Shown: piece after piece, positions 1-12,535 of the stretch
How the letters are laid out: each line of letters starts with the position of its first letter
How positions within the stretch are numbered: position 1 is the first letter of the stretch
Assembly: GCA_027422505.1 (NCBI GenBank)
Contig: JAPQWV010001121.1
Span: 1-64,000, forward strand
DNA: 64,000 bases
Direction of reading: 5' to 3'
Origin: Craterostigma plantagineum
Taxonomy: Eukaryota; Streptophyta; Magnoliopsida; Lamiales; Linderniaceae
Notes under the pieces: model-generated
What the model was told of the DNA's origin: nothing
What the model saw: the letters and a program-made list of their open reading frames with translations, nothing else
Databases searched by the model: none
Program-made: the position numbers and the translations under genes

Positions 1-199
1 TTTTTTTTTTTTTTTTTGAGGCTCTATTCATTGTTTAGCCTCAGGTTCGTCAAGCTTACGAGCTCGCGCCTTATATTTGAGCTCCGAGCTGGAGCAATGG
101 ATATCTCGAACTCAAGCTTTCTAAAAGGATTAAATAAAGTGGTAACTATGTTTCAGGCCCAATTAACATAGTTTCATAGGTTTTAGGACACAATAAGGT
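1..199. other. Left-edge non-coding sequence starting in a poly-T run
   Basis: The window opens with 17 T residues followed by sequence with several GAGCTC-like words. I see no ORF or element end here. The poly-T could be the tail of a minus-strand retroposon cut by the window edge, but this cannot be decided from 200 bases. Confidence 0.3.
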
Positions 200-1100
200 T
201 TATAATAGAGATAGGGATCTATTGAAGTTTTATCTTAAAGTTAAGGACCATTTTGAGCAAAACGACTCAAATGCCCCTTCCTGTTGCGGAAATTACACAT
301 GTTTGCCATCAGCTCTTCCAAACACTCGACATGTACTACTTTGTGCATTCTGGGTAACACTTCATGAATTACAGGAAAGTGTTATCCAGAAATAAGGAAG
401 TATTACTAGAAAAAGCATGAAGTTTACAAGGACTGAAATAAGTTTTTCCGTCCTCAATTTCATATGTGTCTTACTAATAAAGTCGAATTTTTTATGTATC
501 GAACGAATTCGTACTTCCACCCCCAAATCAAAAATTTCGTTCAGAAATCGACAATATCGACTTCGACGGAACGAAACAGTAAAAGCGACTGAATAAGATA
601 AAATCAAAGCAAACGAGTCTTATGTTAAAAGAAAAAAGTAAGTCGGTAACCATGAAATTGAGAAAATTTAGCTTTCTCTAAGACTAAAACGTTTTTTAAG
701 TGAGTAACAGTTACCCAACAAATATAACACATATACATGTAAAAAAAACTTCATTGGAAATATTCTAGAAGGTTCTGGACCGCAGAGAATTTAACAGAAT
801 TGTCAGAGAATATTTACAGGACTTTCTCAAATTGTACTACATTAATGGAAATAATAACACATGTTAGGTAAAACAAAAACAACACGAACTCAGTAATAAC
901 ACATGATCAATACGATACCTCATAATTGTTATTCAGTACCACGTCAATAATTCGATTAATTCGTACGGAAACACGCTTTTATTTTGGATGTTTAATATGG
1001 ATGTTCATGTAAATATAAAGTGATGAAGTTTAGTCATCACATTCCTTTAAAGACACATTAGGCAAAATTTGATGTCAATAGACAAATGTTGATCTCAATA

Positions 1101-1140
1101 GATATATATATATATAATATATATTATATATATATATATA
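1101..1140. repeat. (TA)n microsatellite
   Basis: Alternating TA dinucleotides with small interruptions, lying inside the left arm of the palindrome. Confidence 0.85.
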
Positions 1141-2982
1141 GTCTCCATTGCAAAACATAGACATCACCTCTTTCAATGAAACATAACATTATGAATTGCA
1201 CCACGAACATGTTCAAACGTCAACATAAAGTACTAATAACATTTATAGACCACAAACATAAAAATAATATCTCAAAACCCTGAATCACATGCCCGAAAAC
1301 CCTAAACTCTAAACTCTAAACCCCGAACCCCAAATTTTTTTAAGGTTGTATCTTATACTGCACAGTCGTGGATCGTTTCTCCAAAAATTTCATGTCGTAA
1401 ACCCTTAATCTTAACCTCGAACCCGTACTCCTAAACCCCAAAAAGTACCCAAAAACCCTAGTGCATAGACGATAACAAATTATCCAGAAATCCTAATGCG
1501 TAGACGGCAATTTTATAACAAATAACACTCTATTGGTACAATTAAAACCTTACGAGTAACCACATTAAACTGTCAAGAAATTTTTTAATATCCCGCCAGA
1601 ACAGTTCAGAAATTCTACGGTGGTGCGAGAAACCCTGAAAAACAAACAATAGACACAATACGTGGGCGCGACGAAATTTTAAGGCTATGAGTCTCTCGCA
1701 TCACGCGTATTACCTTCAATTTCAACTAGAAACATGCTTCGATCTACACATTTTTATTGTTTGCGACGATATTAAGATTCCGTCCCGACACTGTCGCGCT
1801 CGTGAGATCCGCAACAGAGAAATTAATATTAATTTGTAAATAGGTTTAACCAAGGCAACTATCGATATTATTAAATGTGATAAACCCAAATCAAAGAATT
1901 GCTAAGATTGCAGTTGCTAGGACCGGATATGTTGAAATTATCGTCAATTTCATATGAATGTTGGTACGTTTCACAAATAACAATTCTTCAGGATAATTAC
2001 AAATTGACTCAGAATAGCACATCACCGAAAAGTAATAACCCTTATTTGTCGTAAATAACACATTTTGTATAACAATAATGGATCGGGATAAAAAGAATGA
2101 AAATCACAATGACACTAAAAAACAGATGAAAACTGCATAAATCACGTCGTTATTGACTCAATAAGGTAAAATAGACCTCAATTTCTCATGGACCCCGAAT
2201 TTATACCGATTAGTTGCAAGAAACAGATAATATATTTTCCCTGAATCGTGTAAAAAAAAATACTTATAACATAACAAAAAATAAACAAATATCTTATGAT
2301 ATAATAACAAATGTTGACTTAGAAGTAAAACGTCGCTGAAAGAGTAATAACGCCTTGTTTGTCATAAATAACACATTCTGTATACAACCAATGGATCGGG
2401 AGAAAAAGAAAACGAAAATCACAAGACTAAAAACAGATGAAAACTGCATAAATCACGTCGTTATTGACTCAATAAGGTAAAATAGAGAAACAATTCTACC
2501 TCGTGCATCGTCAATATCATAATGAATCCAACACATTGTTGCAAATCCGGTACTTAGAACAATTTTTTTTATCGAAACTATCCTCGTAACCGCGCCTTCA
2601 CAAACCAGCTCGCATCTGACATGTCGAGTCGCTTGGATGGGTCAATCGAATTTTTTTGTGCTCGATTCAATGTTAAGAAAAATGAGTTTGAAAACAATTC
2701 TGTTGAAGTATTATTTGCGATAGCAAAGTAACACAATATTATTGAAAAATCACGTTTCTATTTTCTAAAGTAAAATGCTGTAACTGTGTAACATAAAACG
2801 AAGTAAAAGTACAGCTTCATATTAGACTAAAAAAGCACGTCATGAGTTTCGCTGGAAAAATAGAGCAAAGGTTATTCTATTTTTGAGTCCTTTACTCGAA
2901 TTTTACAAAAGTAGGTCTCTTGAACTTATTCAATTTCTGACAGGGTCGGACGGGTAAATAGACTATTAGGGGGCCTTGAACT

Positions 2983-3014
2983 GAAATCTTCCCAATAAAA
3001 GATGGGAAGATTTC
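2983..3014. repeat. Central hairpin of the giant palindrome
   Basis: An 11-base perfect stem (2983-2993 with 3004-3014) encloses the loop AATAAAAGAT. The similarity continues outwards through a GGGGGCCTTGAA / TTTCAGGCCCCC pair and a TGACAGGG / CCCTGTCA pair, so this is the symmetry axis of the whole 6.8-kb structure. Confidence 0.85.
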
Positions 3015-3520
3015 TGTTTCAGGCCCCCCTAAAGTTTTCATTTACCTGTCAGGCCCTGTCAGAAATGAAGAGTTTAAGAGACCCACTTTTTGTAAAAATC
3101 TGAGTAAAGGACCCAAAAATAGAATTTGACAAAAATACCCTTTGCTCTTTTTTTCCCAGCGAAAGTCACGACATGCTTTTTTGGTCTTATATGAAGCGTC
3201 ACTTTTACTTCATTATATGTTACACAGTTACAGCAGAGTGTTACTATACAAAACAATACGTTATTTTTCAACAACATTGTGTTACTTTGCTACTGCAAAA
3301 CGTTATCGACAGATTTTTTCTGAACTAATTTTTCTTACACTGAATCGAGCACAAAAAAATCCGTTGACCAATCCACCGATTCGACATGTCATGTTTGGAT
3401 GTATTATAATATTGATGCACGTGGTAGGATTTGCTTGTCTAATTAGGGTGCAAATTCGAAAAATATTGGTAAAATCGAATATAGATGTCGACATAAATTG
3501 CAAGTAATCGGTATAAATTC

Positions 3521-6500
3521 GAGGTAACCATGAGAAATCGAGGTCTATTTTACCTTATTGAGTCAATAACGCAGAGATTTATGTAGTTTTTCATCCGTCT
3601 TTAGTGTCGTTGTGACTTTCGTTATATATTCCCCCGATCCATTGGTTGACTACAGACTGTGTTATTTACGACACACATAGCGTTATTACCTTTCACGACG
3701 TGTTACTTCTTATTCAACATTTGTTATTAACCATAGGATATTTGTTATTTTTTGCTATGTTATCAGTATTTCTTTTTTAACACGATTTAGAAAAAACATA
3801 ATATCCGTTTCTTGCAACTAATCGATATAAATTCGAGGTACCCATAAGAAATGGAGGTCTATATTACCTTATTGAGTCAACAACGATTCGACATGTCATG
3901 TGGATTCATTATGATATTGACGATGCACGATGTCGAATTTGCTTGTCTACTTAGGGTGCAAATTCGAAAACAAAATGGTAAATCGAATCTAGATTTCGAC
4001 TAAATTTGAGGTACCCATGAGAAATTGAGGTCTATTTGACCTTATTAATTCAATAACGACGTGATTATGCAGTTTTGTTCATCTTTCTTTTAGTGCCGTT
4101 TGTAATTTTTTCGTTTTATCCTTTCGATCCATTACTTGTATACAGAATGTGTTATGTACGACAGACAATGCGTTATTACCTTTCACGACGTGTTTTCTTC
4201 TAAGTCAAAATTTGTTATTAACCAGACATTTTGTTATTTTTTGCTATATTATAAGTATTTCTTTTTTACACGATTTATGGAAAATATAATATACGTTTCT
4301 TGCAACTAATCGGTATAAATTCGAGGTACCCATGAGAAATTGAGGTCTATTTTACCTTATTGAGTCATAACGACGTGATTTATGCAGTTTTCATCTGTTT
4401 TTTAGTGTCGTTTGTGATTTTCGTTCTTTTTATCTCGATCCATTATTTGTACACAGAATGTGTATTTACGACAAACAATGCGCTATTACTTTTCAGTGAT
4501 GTGTTATTCTGAGTAAACATTTGTTATTATCCCCTGAAGACATTTGTTATTTTCTGGATAATTTGTTATCTTCTATGCGCTAGGGTTTTTGGGTAGTTTT
4601 GGGGGTTTAGGACTTACGGTTCGAGGTTAAGATAAGGGTTTATGACATGAAATTTTGGGAGAACGATCCACGACTTGTGCAGTATAAGATACAACCATAA
4701 AAAAATTTTGGGGTTCGGGTTTACGGTTTTTAGGGTTTCGGGCCTCAGATTTAGGTTTTGAGCTTAGTATTTTTTATTTGTGGTCTATAAATGTTATTAG
4801 TACTTAATGTTGACATTTGACATGTTTGTGGTGCAATTTATAATGTTATGTTCCATTGAAAGAGGTGATAGTCTATGTTTTGCAATGGAGGACTACATGC
4901 TTATATATCTATTGAGATCAACATTCTTCTATTGACATCAATTTCCCTAATGTTATTTTTAAGGAATGTTGTGATTAAACTTCATCAAAGTATATATTTA
5001 CATGAACATCCATATTAACATCCAAAATAAAAGTGTATTATTGTACGAATTAATCGAATTATTGACGTTGTACTAAATAACATTATGAGGTATCAGTATT
5101 GATCAGTGTGTTATTAATTGAGTTCAGTTGCTTTTTTTTTAACCTACGTGTGTTTTATTTCCAATTAATGTGGTACAATTTTGAGAAAGTCCTGTAAATA
5201 TGCTCTGACAATTCTGTTAAATTCTCTGACGGTAGAACCTTCTAGAATATTATCAATGAAGTTTTTTTCTACATGTATATGTGTTTATATTTGTTGTGTA
5301 ACTGTTACTCACTTAAAAAACGTTTTAGTCTTAGAGAAAGCTAAAATTTTCTCAGTTTCATGGTTACCGACTTATTTTTTCTTTTATATTAAGACTCATT
5401 TGATTCGATTTTATCTTATTCAGTCGCTTTTACCTTGTTCGGTCGTTTAAAATTTGATATTGATCGATTTCTGAACGAAATTTTTGATTTGGGGGTGGAA
5501 CCACGAATTCATTCGATACATAGAAATTCGTCTCTATTAGTAAGACCCATCTGAAATTGAGGACGGGAAAACTTTATTTAGTCACAAACAATGAGATTAT
5601 GCAGTTTTCCATCTGTTTTTAGGTCGCTTGTGATTTTCGTTTTATTCCTTTCGATCCATTACTTGTATACAGACTGTGTTATTTACGACACACAATGTGT
5701 TATTACCTTTCAGCGTTGTGTTACTTCTAAGTCAAATTTGTTATTAACCATAAGACATTTGTTATTTTTTGCTATGTTATAAGTATTTCTTTTTTACACG
5801 ATTTAGGAAAAATATAATAGTAGTTTCTTGCAACTAATCGATATAAATTCGAGGTACCCATGAGAAATTGAGGTCTATTTTACCTTATTGAGTCAATGAC
5901 GACGTGATTAATGCAGTTTTCATCTTGTTTTTTAGTGTCGTTTGTGATTTTCGTTTTATTCCTCGATCCATTACTTGTATACAGACTGTGTTATTTGCGA
6001 CAAACAATATGTTATTACCTTTCAGCGAGGTGTTACTTCTAAATCAAAATTTGTTATTAACCATAAGACATTTGTTATTTTTTTTCTATGTTTATAAGTA
6101 TTTCTTTCTTACACGATTTAGGAAAAATATAATATACGTTTTCTTGCAACTAATCGGTATAAAATTCGACGTACCCATGAGAAATTGAGGTCTATTTTAT
6201 CATATTGAGTCAATAACGACGTGATTTATGCAGTTTTCATCTGTTTTTTAGTGTCGTTTCTGATTTTCGTTCTTTTTCTCCCGATCCATTGGTTGTATAC
6301 AGAATGTGTTATTTACGACAGACATGCGTTATTACCTTTCAGCGACGTGTTACTTTTAAGTCAATATCAGTTATTAACCATAAGATATTTGTTATTTTTT
6401 AATGTTATAAGTATTTCTTTTTTACACGATTTAGGGAAAATATATTATCCGTTTTTTGCAACTAATCGGTATCAATTCGAGGTACCCATGAGAATTGAGG

Positions 6501-6650
6501 TCTATTTTACCTTATTGAGTCAATAACGACGTTATTTATGCAGTTTTTCATCTGTTTTTAGTGTCGTTTTGTAATTCCGTTCTTTTTCTCCCGATATATG
6601 GGTTGTATACATACTGTGTTACTAACAATATATGGATCGTTATTTCTAAT
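3521..6650. repeat. About 314-bp direct repeat units in the right arm
   Basis: A word close to GAGGTACCCATGAGAAAT recurs at 3521, 3835, 4008, 4323, 5851, 6168 and 6479. Each is followed by GAGGTCTATTTTACCTTATT, then a block ending near a GTGTTATTTACGACA-like word. Spacings are 314, 173 (a partial unit), 315, then after a non-repeat interval 317 and 311. Inverted single units occur in the left arm near 2030-2220 and 2330-2480. The short ORFs that recur in this area come from these units and are not genes. Confidence 0.8.
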
Positions 6651-6990
6651 GTAAGATGTGGTATTTTGGTGTGACGGTTTGTTATTTACTAGAAAGATGT
6701 GTCATACGTCCACAAGTGATTTGAAAAACAAAAAAATTAAGTTAAGCTCCGGCAGCCTGTCGCCTCGCCTGTGGCCTCCTTTGAAGCTCTACTACGACGA
6801 CGAGCAGGTCGGACCTCGTCTGCTCACGAATGTAGAGATTATAGGTGAAATCGAGCTTGAAGATTAGCGCGCTCGTTGGAGGAGATAATGGCAAAAGTTT
6901 GTAATTTTCGCATCTGTTAGGGGTAACCCATAAAAGATTGGGGTATGAATACTAGTTTAAAATATTATCAGGGCCTGACTTATAATAAAC

Positions 6991-8109
6991 CCATAAAAGA
7001 TTGAAAGAAGAAAATTATTGCATAATCCCAGTCGAAAAAAGAAATAAATGTATATCCATTCCATCCACTCCACCTAGATTCAAATTATATTTGCGTACGC
7101 AATTACCTAGATCAAAGTTTTCTTTCGTTCATATGAATAAAGCTACATAACCAAAAAAGAAAGAAGCAAAAAGAAGGGAGAACCAAGTAAAAGTTCGTCC
7201 GAATTCTTGAATTTGCAAGCCCTAGCACTAGCTATACGATCTGGGTCCGTGTGATTATTTTATCCTTTCGGCTTCTTGTGTGTGATTGTTTTGGATAGGT
7301 TAATTTTTGGTGGCCTTTTTCATTCGACGGTTTATCTTTTTTGTTCTATTTAGATTGTTGATTTGGAAATTGATATGCCTTTAAATTTGTTGCTTCGACA
7401 GCTCTAAATTTCAACGGCATAATGTTGTTTGTCGATTTGTGTTTCTTTTCGCATTTGTTGTTCTTTGGCTTTTTCCCCCGGGAATAGAATGCCGTTTCTT
7501 CGAGAGTTTTTTATAATTTACATTGCAGTCATTAACTGGTGGTACCAGGTGTAACCTACCTATTCTCTTGTGTGTTTGTGATAGAGTTTTTCATAGCTGG
7601 AGAATTGTGGATCATTTTGATGAATGTTGATGTTAAACGGTTAAGAACGCTATGATCGTATTGTGTTGTTTTCTTATCTTGGAAATAGTCATTTGTTCTC
7701 CCCCTTTGTGTTGTGGTACCGTTGTTTGATTTGATATGTGGTTCTAAGGTAGCGATCTGTTATCTATTCGTTGTAGAAGCATAAATGAAAATGATATGCC
7801 TTTCCCTCAGTAGCGTGACGTCCCTGCTTATTTTCAGCGGTCGTTATCACTGTGTCATTATTTGCTTTAGCTTTACTTCTACAGTTGGATTGCTTTCCTT
7901 CTCCAAATATGGTAATATGATGAGTTGCATTGGTTTTTTTACAGTTGAGAAATAGACAACACATCATCTATATATATGATCATTTGATTTTTGGACAGTT
8001 TTTGAAATTTTCTTTTTGTCCGTCCAGTCCAGGTGACCGAAAACTGAAGGACCAAAGGAGTTTTTTTCTCCCATGGTTTTCATTATGTTGCTGGGTTTTG
8101 CTAATTTGG
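6991..8109 (+). other. Upstream region and probable 5' UTR of the RING E3 gene
   Basis: No coding sequence is supported here. The T-rich stretch 7260-7946 ends in a good polypyrimidine-AG acceptor near 7946, so it may be a 5'-UTR intron of the downstream gene. I cannot place the transcription start. Confidence 0.35.
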
Positions 8110-9842
8110 ATGGCTCTTCTGGTTCTGGGACTTCATTGTGAGAGCCCAAACACTATCCCTTTGCTAATGGAGCGCTCAGACACTGCCCGCAATAATACCG
8201 AACTCGTCATTGATATAACAAGTAGCAGTAACTCAGCAGAATCTACTTCATCCAACGAAAGGAGGTCCATTGGTTTGGAGGATCATCAAACACAGTCAAG
8301 ATCGCCCATCTACAAGTTCGAGAGATCCTCATTACCAGCCTCCACTTTTGTCAGGTGGAGGATCAATCGAAGGAGTTCATCCTTATTACGGAGAGCAAAC
8401 AGCAGAAGCCTTCAAAGAAGAAGCCCATTGAATTCTGTTTTGTGGATATCTGTTGAGCTTGCGTTGGACAGTTGGCCAAATTACTGCTGCCGTCATTGTT
8501 CTATCCTTGTCGAAAAACGAAAAACCACGAGCTCCTTTGAGAACGTGGATCGTGGGTTATGCATCTGGCTGTGTGTTGATCCTTCCACTTCTATGCTGGC
8601 GCTTTAACTATCGAAACCAGGGAACTCAATTGGATCCATCTCAGCACAGTCAAGGTCTTCTTTTGTTTGCAAGTAACTCTAATGGGCCTTTGGCTAGGAG
8701 GGACGTGGAAGAGGAACATGATAGCTCTTCTGGTGCAGTGACAATGGGGACCCCAATTAATAGACCTAGACCTCACCCAAGGTGTCTAGAATTTAAACTC
8801 GAGTGCAGCTGAGATCAATTTCACATATCAGAAAGTTTATTGCTCTAGTCTTTCTGCAGGCTTAAGGCATTCGTTGAATATTTGAAGGTGGGTTTGGATT
8901 GCTTCTTTGCTGTTTGGTTTGTGGTTGGAAATGTGTGGATTTTTGGATGGCATTCGTCGGCAAGTGAATCACCTCAGCTGTACAGGTAGCATGAGGACAT
9001 ATTTGTTAGTGCTCAACTGAGTGTAGAGATAGATCTCAACGTGTATTTAACGCATAATGGGTTATTATCTTATTTTAGCATCTTCATTTCAACTTTAAAA
9101 AACACACATTATGATCCAAACCTAGTTAGGATATAGCACTGGTTAACTGCAAAAAATACTCTTTTGTGCTTCTAACCCTTTTGACAATTTCATTGCAGGT
9201 TATCCATTGTGCTTCTAACTTTCAACTGCATTGGATATGCAATGCCTTTCATTTTGTGCGCTACAATATGCTGCTGCCTACCTTGTATCATCTCTGTTTT
9301 GGGCGTCAGGGAAGATTTGCCTCAGAACAGAGGAGCAACGCAAGATTCAATTAATTCTCTGCCCACATATAAATTTAAATCAAAGATTAAAATAACCACC
9401 AGCAATAAGGAGACTTGCTCAGCATTGGAGAAGGTGGGATAGTAGCTGCGGGGACCGAGAAAGAACGAGCAATATCAGAGGAGGACGCCGTAAGTAAACT
9501 TACTTACCACCTTTTGTCTCTAATCTATTATCATTTCCAAATCTGCAATTACACTCACTGCCAAAAAGAGGAAAAAAAAAAAAGCTTGCAATTCTTGATC
9601 AATGATTGCTTTTGGGTTTGTCTTCAACTATCTAAAAATCGCCATCGTCGTCGCAGGTTTGTTGTATCTGCTTGGCAATGTATGTGAATAATGATGACCT
9701 TAAGGAGCTTCCATGCTCTCATTTGTTTCACAAAGACTGCGTTGATAAGTGGCTGAAGATTAACGCTACTTGTCCCCTGTGCAAAGCTGAGGTTGGTGAA
9801 GTGCTCGGAAGTTCAATGACAGAGACAAATGCAAATCTTTGA
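8110..9842 (+). CDS. Membrane-anchored RING-type E3 ubiquitin ligase (At4g32600/At4g11680-like), two frame breaks
   Basis: Predicted exons are 8110-8781, 8860-8985, 9199-9489 and 9657-9842, all with GT..AG borders that keep frame at the junctions. Exon 1 gives a Ser-rich N-terminus, then RRSPLNS and a hydrophobic segment ending WIVGYASGCV. Exon 2 encodes the membrane segment LDCFFAVWFVVGNVWIF. Exon 3 encodes IGYAMPFILCATICCCLPCI and a GTEKERAIS linker. Exon 4 encodes the RING finger, CCICLAMY..ELPCSHLFH..CVDKWLKINATCPLC, with all zinc ligands present. The family transfers ubiquitin from E2 enzymes at endomembranes; the substrate is unknown. Two single-base breaks are needed to align it with the family: an extra G near 8465 and a missing base near 9420. 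The first ATG is uncertain: 8110 and 8167 are in frame, but an overlapping frame gives the family-like DGSSGSGTSL. Either a recent pseudogene or assembly indels. Confidence 0.8.
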
Positions 9843-10548
9843 AATGGGAATATTGAAATATTTGGTCAAAGAAAAAATATTCAGGCAGCATGCATATTTA
9901 TGGTTGATTGAGTCTTGAGCTTCAGTGTCTCAGTAGTTTATGGTCCTTCAGGAGTTTTGCTAAATGTACTACAGTTTTGGAAATGAAGAAAGTGTTATGA
10001 ACTGTAAGATTTGGTTGGAATGCAGTTCTGAGATGATATGACTGAACAAAGAACAAAAACTGAAAATAGCTTTAATCTGCTCTAATGTTTGGAATTATAT
10101 ATACATATAATCATTTTCTACAATGCAGCACAACTGAGAGTCAATTGTCTAGGGTTTTCTCCCCAAATGATTCTGAATTGTTTTGAGAACCCATGAGTTC
10201 CATCGAGCGTCAAATTAGAATATGGTAGATCTACACTATAATATCCAAAATTATCAGTTCAGCCCACTGTCACATAAACTTATAAGTACCTAGTAAAATA
10301 TTTTTGTTTCACATATTGGTTGAGATTATTATACCGTTGTTTACTCATCTTCTTATTATATATATATATATATATATATATTACGTTATATCAGGGGTTT
10401 ATGTGGATTTATAGCATATCTCTGTAAGCATAACATACCTTTTCTCAATGTATTTAGTACTACGATATGTTTCTGTATCGTGCCTAAATTTCGTATATGA
10501 TGTACCTTCAATCAAGCAGGTGATACTTATATGTAAAAATTTTATTCT
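9843..10548. other. 3' flank of the RING gene, no gene
   Basis: AT-rich sequence that should include the 3' UTR of the RING gene. It contains a (TA)n tract at 10355-10380. I see no coding signal; the 89-residue ORF near 10448-10717 runs into the copia LTR and has no family resemblance. Confidence 0.5.
10355..10380. repeat. (TA)n microsatellite
   Basis: Uninterrupted TA dinucleotide run in the 3' flank of the RING gene. Confidence 0.9.
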
Positions 10549-10780
10549 TGTAAACAATGTCAAAAGAAAGAATTGTGAATACTCAAATGAGATCTTTATC
10601 CCTTCTTCGTCATTGAGGTCAGTTCTGAGAAATTACATTATCGATCTTGATCTGCAGAAGAGAATTAACCCTATATATACATTGCTATCCTTTCAAAATG
10701 ACCCTGTAACTCTCTAAAATATCTAAGTGGAATCCCAATACATTCCGGTTATTATATTTACATCCCTCACAATTCTAATA
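10549..10780 (-). repeat. 3' LTR of the first copia element
   Basis: Matches 15325-15548 over its length, with a small insertion near 10585 relative to the other copy. On the minus strand it begins TATTAGAATT just after a GGGGGAG polypurine tract (10781-10790), where the other LTR has TGTTAGAATT, and it ends in CA. Confidence 0.85.
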
Positions 10781-10800
10781 CTCCCCCTCAAGTTGGAGGA

Positions 10801-12234
10801 TCATGAAGATTTATGATCCCAACATGACAGTAAGTAGTTGAATTGTCCTCTTCCCAAAGGTTTCGTAAGCAAATACGCAGGTTGTTCTTCAGATGGCATG
10901 TAGCACATTTGTATCACTTGTTCCCGAACTCTGTCACGTACGAAATGGCAGTCGACTTCGATGTGCTTCTTTCTTTCGTGCAAAACCGGGTTAGCAGCAA
11001 TCTGAAGAGCAGACTTGCTGTCTGAATATAATTTAACAGGTTCTAATCCATCAATCTGCAGGTCCTTGAGTAGACTCAAAAACCATAGAGGTGATCATAG
11101 CCATAGCCCTATATTCAGCTTCGACCGAGCTTCTTGAAACCGTTTTCTGCTTTTTTGTTCTCCATGACACCAATGAGTTGCCCAAGAAAATTGCATAAAC
11201 CTGGCAATGATCTACGAGATAAAGGGCATGTTGCCCAGTCAGCATCACAAAAGGCATTAATACATTTTTATCATCTGCCCTTAACAGAATTCCCAAACTG
11301 GTTTGCATTTGAGGTATCTCAACTCCCTATGCATAGCATGTACATGAGATACCCTAGGCTTATGCATAAATTGAGACAACATTTGAACAGAATAGCATAT
11401 ATCAGATCTTGTCAGACATAATAAATCAACTTTCCTACCACTCTTCAGTGACATTCTCATAAACAGGATCATGTTCACCTCCTGAATCTGTCAACTTGCA
11501 ATTTTGACCCATAGGTAGATCAAGAGGCTAGCATCCCAGCATACCTGTTTCACTCAACAATTCCAGTGCATATTTCCTCTGATATAAGATTATTCCCTCT
11601 TAGATCGAGCTACTTCAATACCAAGAAAGTATTTCAAATTTTCCTAAGTCCCTCATATAAAAGGTGTTGTTCAAAAAAGATTTGGTTTATTCCATCATCT
11701 TAGTATTATTACCAGTGATTAGGATGTCATCCACATACACCAGTAAAAACGCTACATCACTCCCTTTGTTTTTACAAACAATGAGTAATCATTTCGAGAT
11801 TGAACGAAAACAAAACTGTTTATGGTATTGGTAAACTTGTCATTCCATTGTCTTGAAGCTTCCTTCAAGCCATACAATGTTTTTTCCAGTTTACATACTC
11901 TTTGTACTGTACCTGGACCTGCAGCTGAACTCATTTTTTCAGTCTCAGCTGCACAATTTTCTGATTTTGTTCTCTTCGAAACCAGGTGGTATCAACATGT
12001 ACACCTCTTCTTCAAGATTCCTTGCAAAAAAGCGTTAGTAACATCCATTTGCTAAATTGGCCAATTATTAATTGATGCTAAAGACATTACGACTCTAATT
12101 GTTAGATGCTTAACCACCGGGGAAAAAGTTTCTGTGTAATCTATACCCTCCTTTTGGTCGTATCCTTTTGCAACCAATCTAACTTTATACCTATCAATTG
12201 TACCATCAGATTTACACTTTACACCCATCTGCAA
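10801..12234 (-). pseudogene. copia reverse transcriptase and RNase H, broken
   Basis: In minus-strand order the pieces are an RT start with [22 protein letters not shown] (12052-12234), LYGLKEASRQWNDKF (11752-11934), the YVDD catalytic motif at 11726-11737 and the RNase H words [12 protein letters not shown] (11051-11308) and LYSDSKSALQIAANPV..HIEVDCHFVRDRV (10801-11079). The last piece ends with a LLTKPLG word, the normal copia C-terminus. The pieces lie in several frames separated by stops, so no full polyprotein is made. The catalytic DD is kept although the gene is dead. Confidence 0.88.
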
Positions 12235-12535
12235 CCAATAGGTATTTTAACTTTAGGTAAATCCACTATTTCCCAAGTGTTGTTCAATCTTAGTGCAGAT
12301 ATTTCAGTGTTCATGGCCTCTGTCCAGTTTTTGGAATTAGAGGCCTCCATGTAACTTCTTGGTATACACTCATTATTGAGTGCTGCCAAATAAGTTCTGT
12401 AGCTAGGATTAATCTAATATAATTAGATATTGGATATCTAATAGAATTTTTTTTTCAGAACCTCCTGTAAAGGTGAAACATAGTCTTTCATCCAATATGG
12501 AGGTTTAATGTTCTTGCTGATCTTCTATGACTACC

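Larger units (their letters stand above)
200..6990. mobile_element. Giant imperfect palindrome, foldback-type DNA element
   Basis: Two arms of about 2.8 kb and 4.0 kb are reverse complements of each other around an axis near 2998. The innermost stem is GAAATCTTCCC at 2983-2993 and GGGAAGATTTC at 3004-3014 with a 10-base loop. Matching landmarks are CCACCCCCAAATC near 530 against its complement near 5490, a telomere-like CCCTAAA stretch near 1300 against 4740, and the GCAAAAGTTTGTAATTTTCG block near 6895 against a related block near 290. The arms differ by many substitutions and the right arm is longer by about 1.1 kb of tandem units. No transposase ORF is visible, so it would be non-autonomous. 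A foldback or long-TIR MULE type is my inference; exact ends and a target duplication could not be set. Confidence 0.75.

Noticed and set aside
1260..1330. Telomere (CCCTAAA)n
   Set aside because: Only a few degenerate copies, mirrored in the other palindrome arm; not a chromosome end.
3142..6526. Several 60-120-residue ORFs in the palindrome, some alike
   Set aside because: The similar ones repeat because the DNA unit repeats every 314 bases; they lie in a non-coding foldback structure and show no codon or domain signal.
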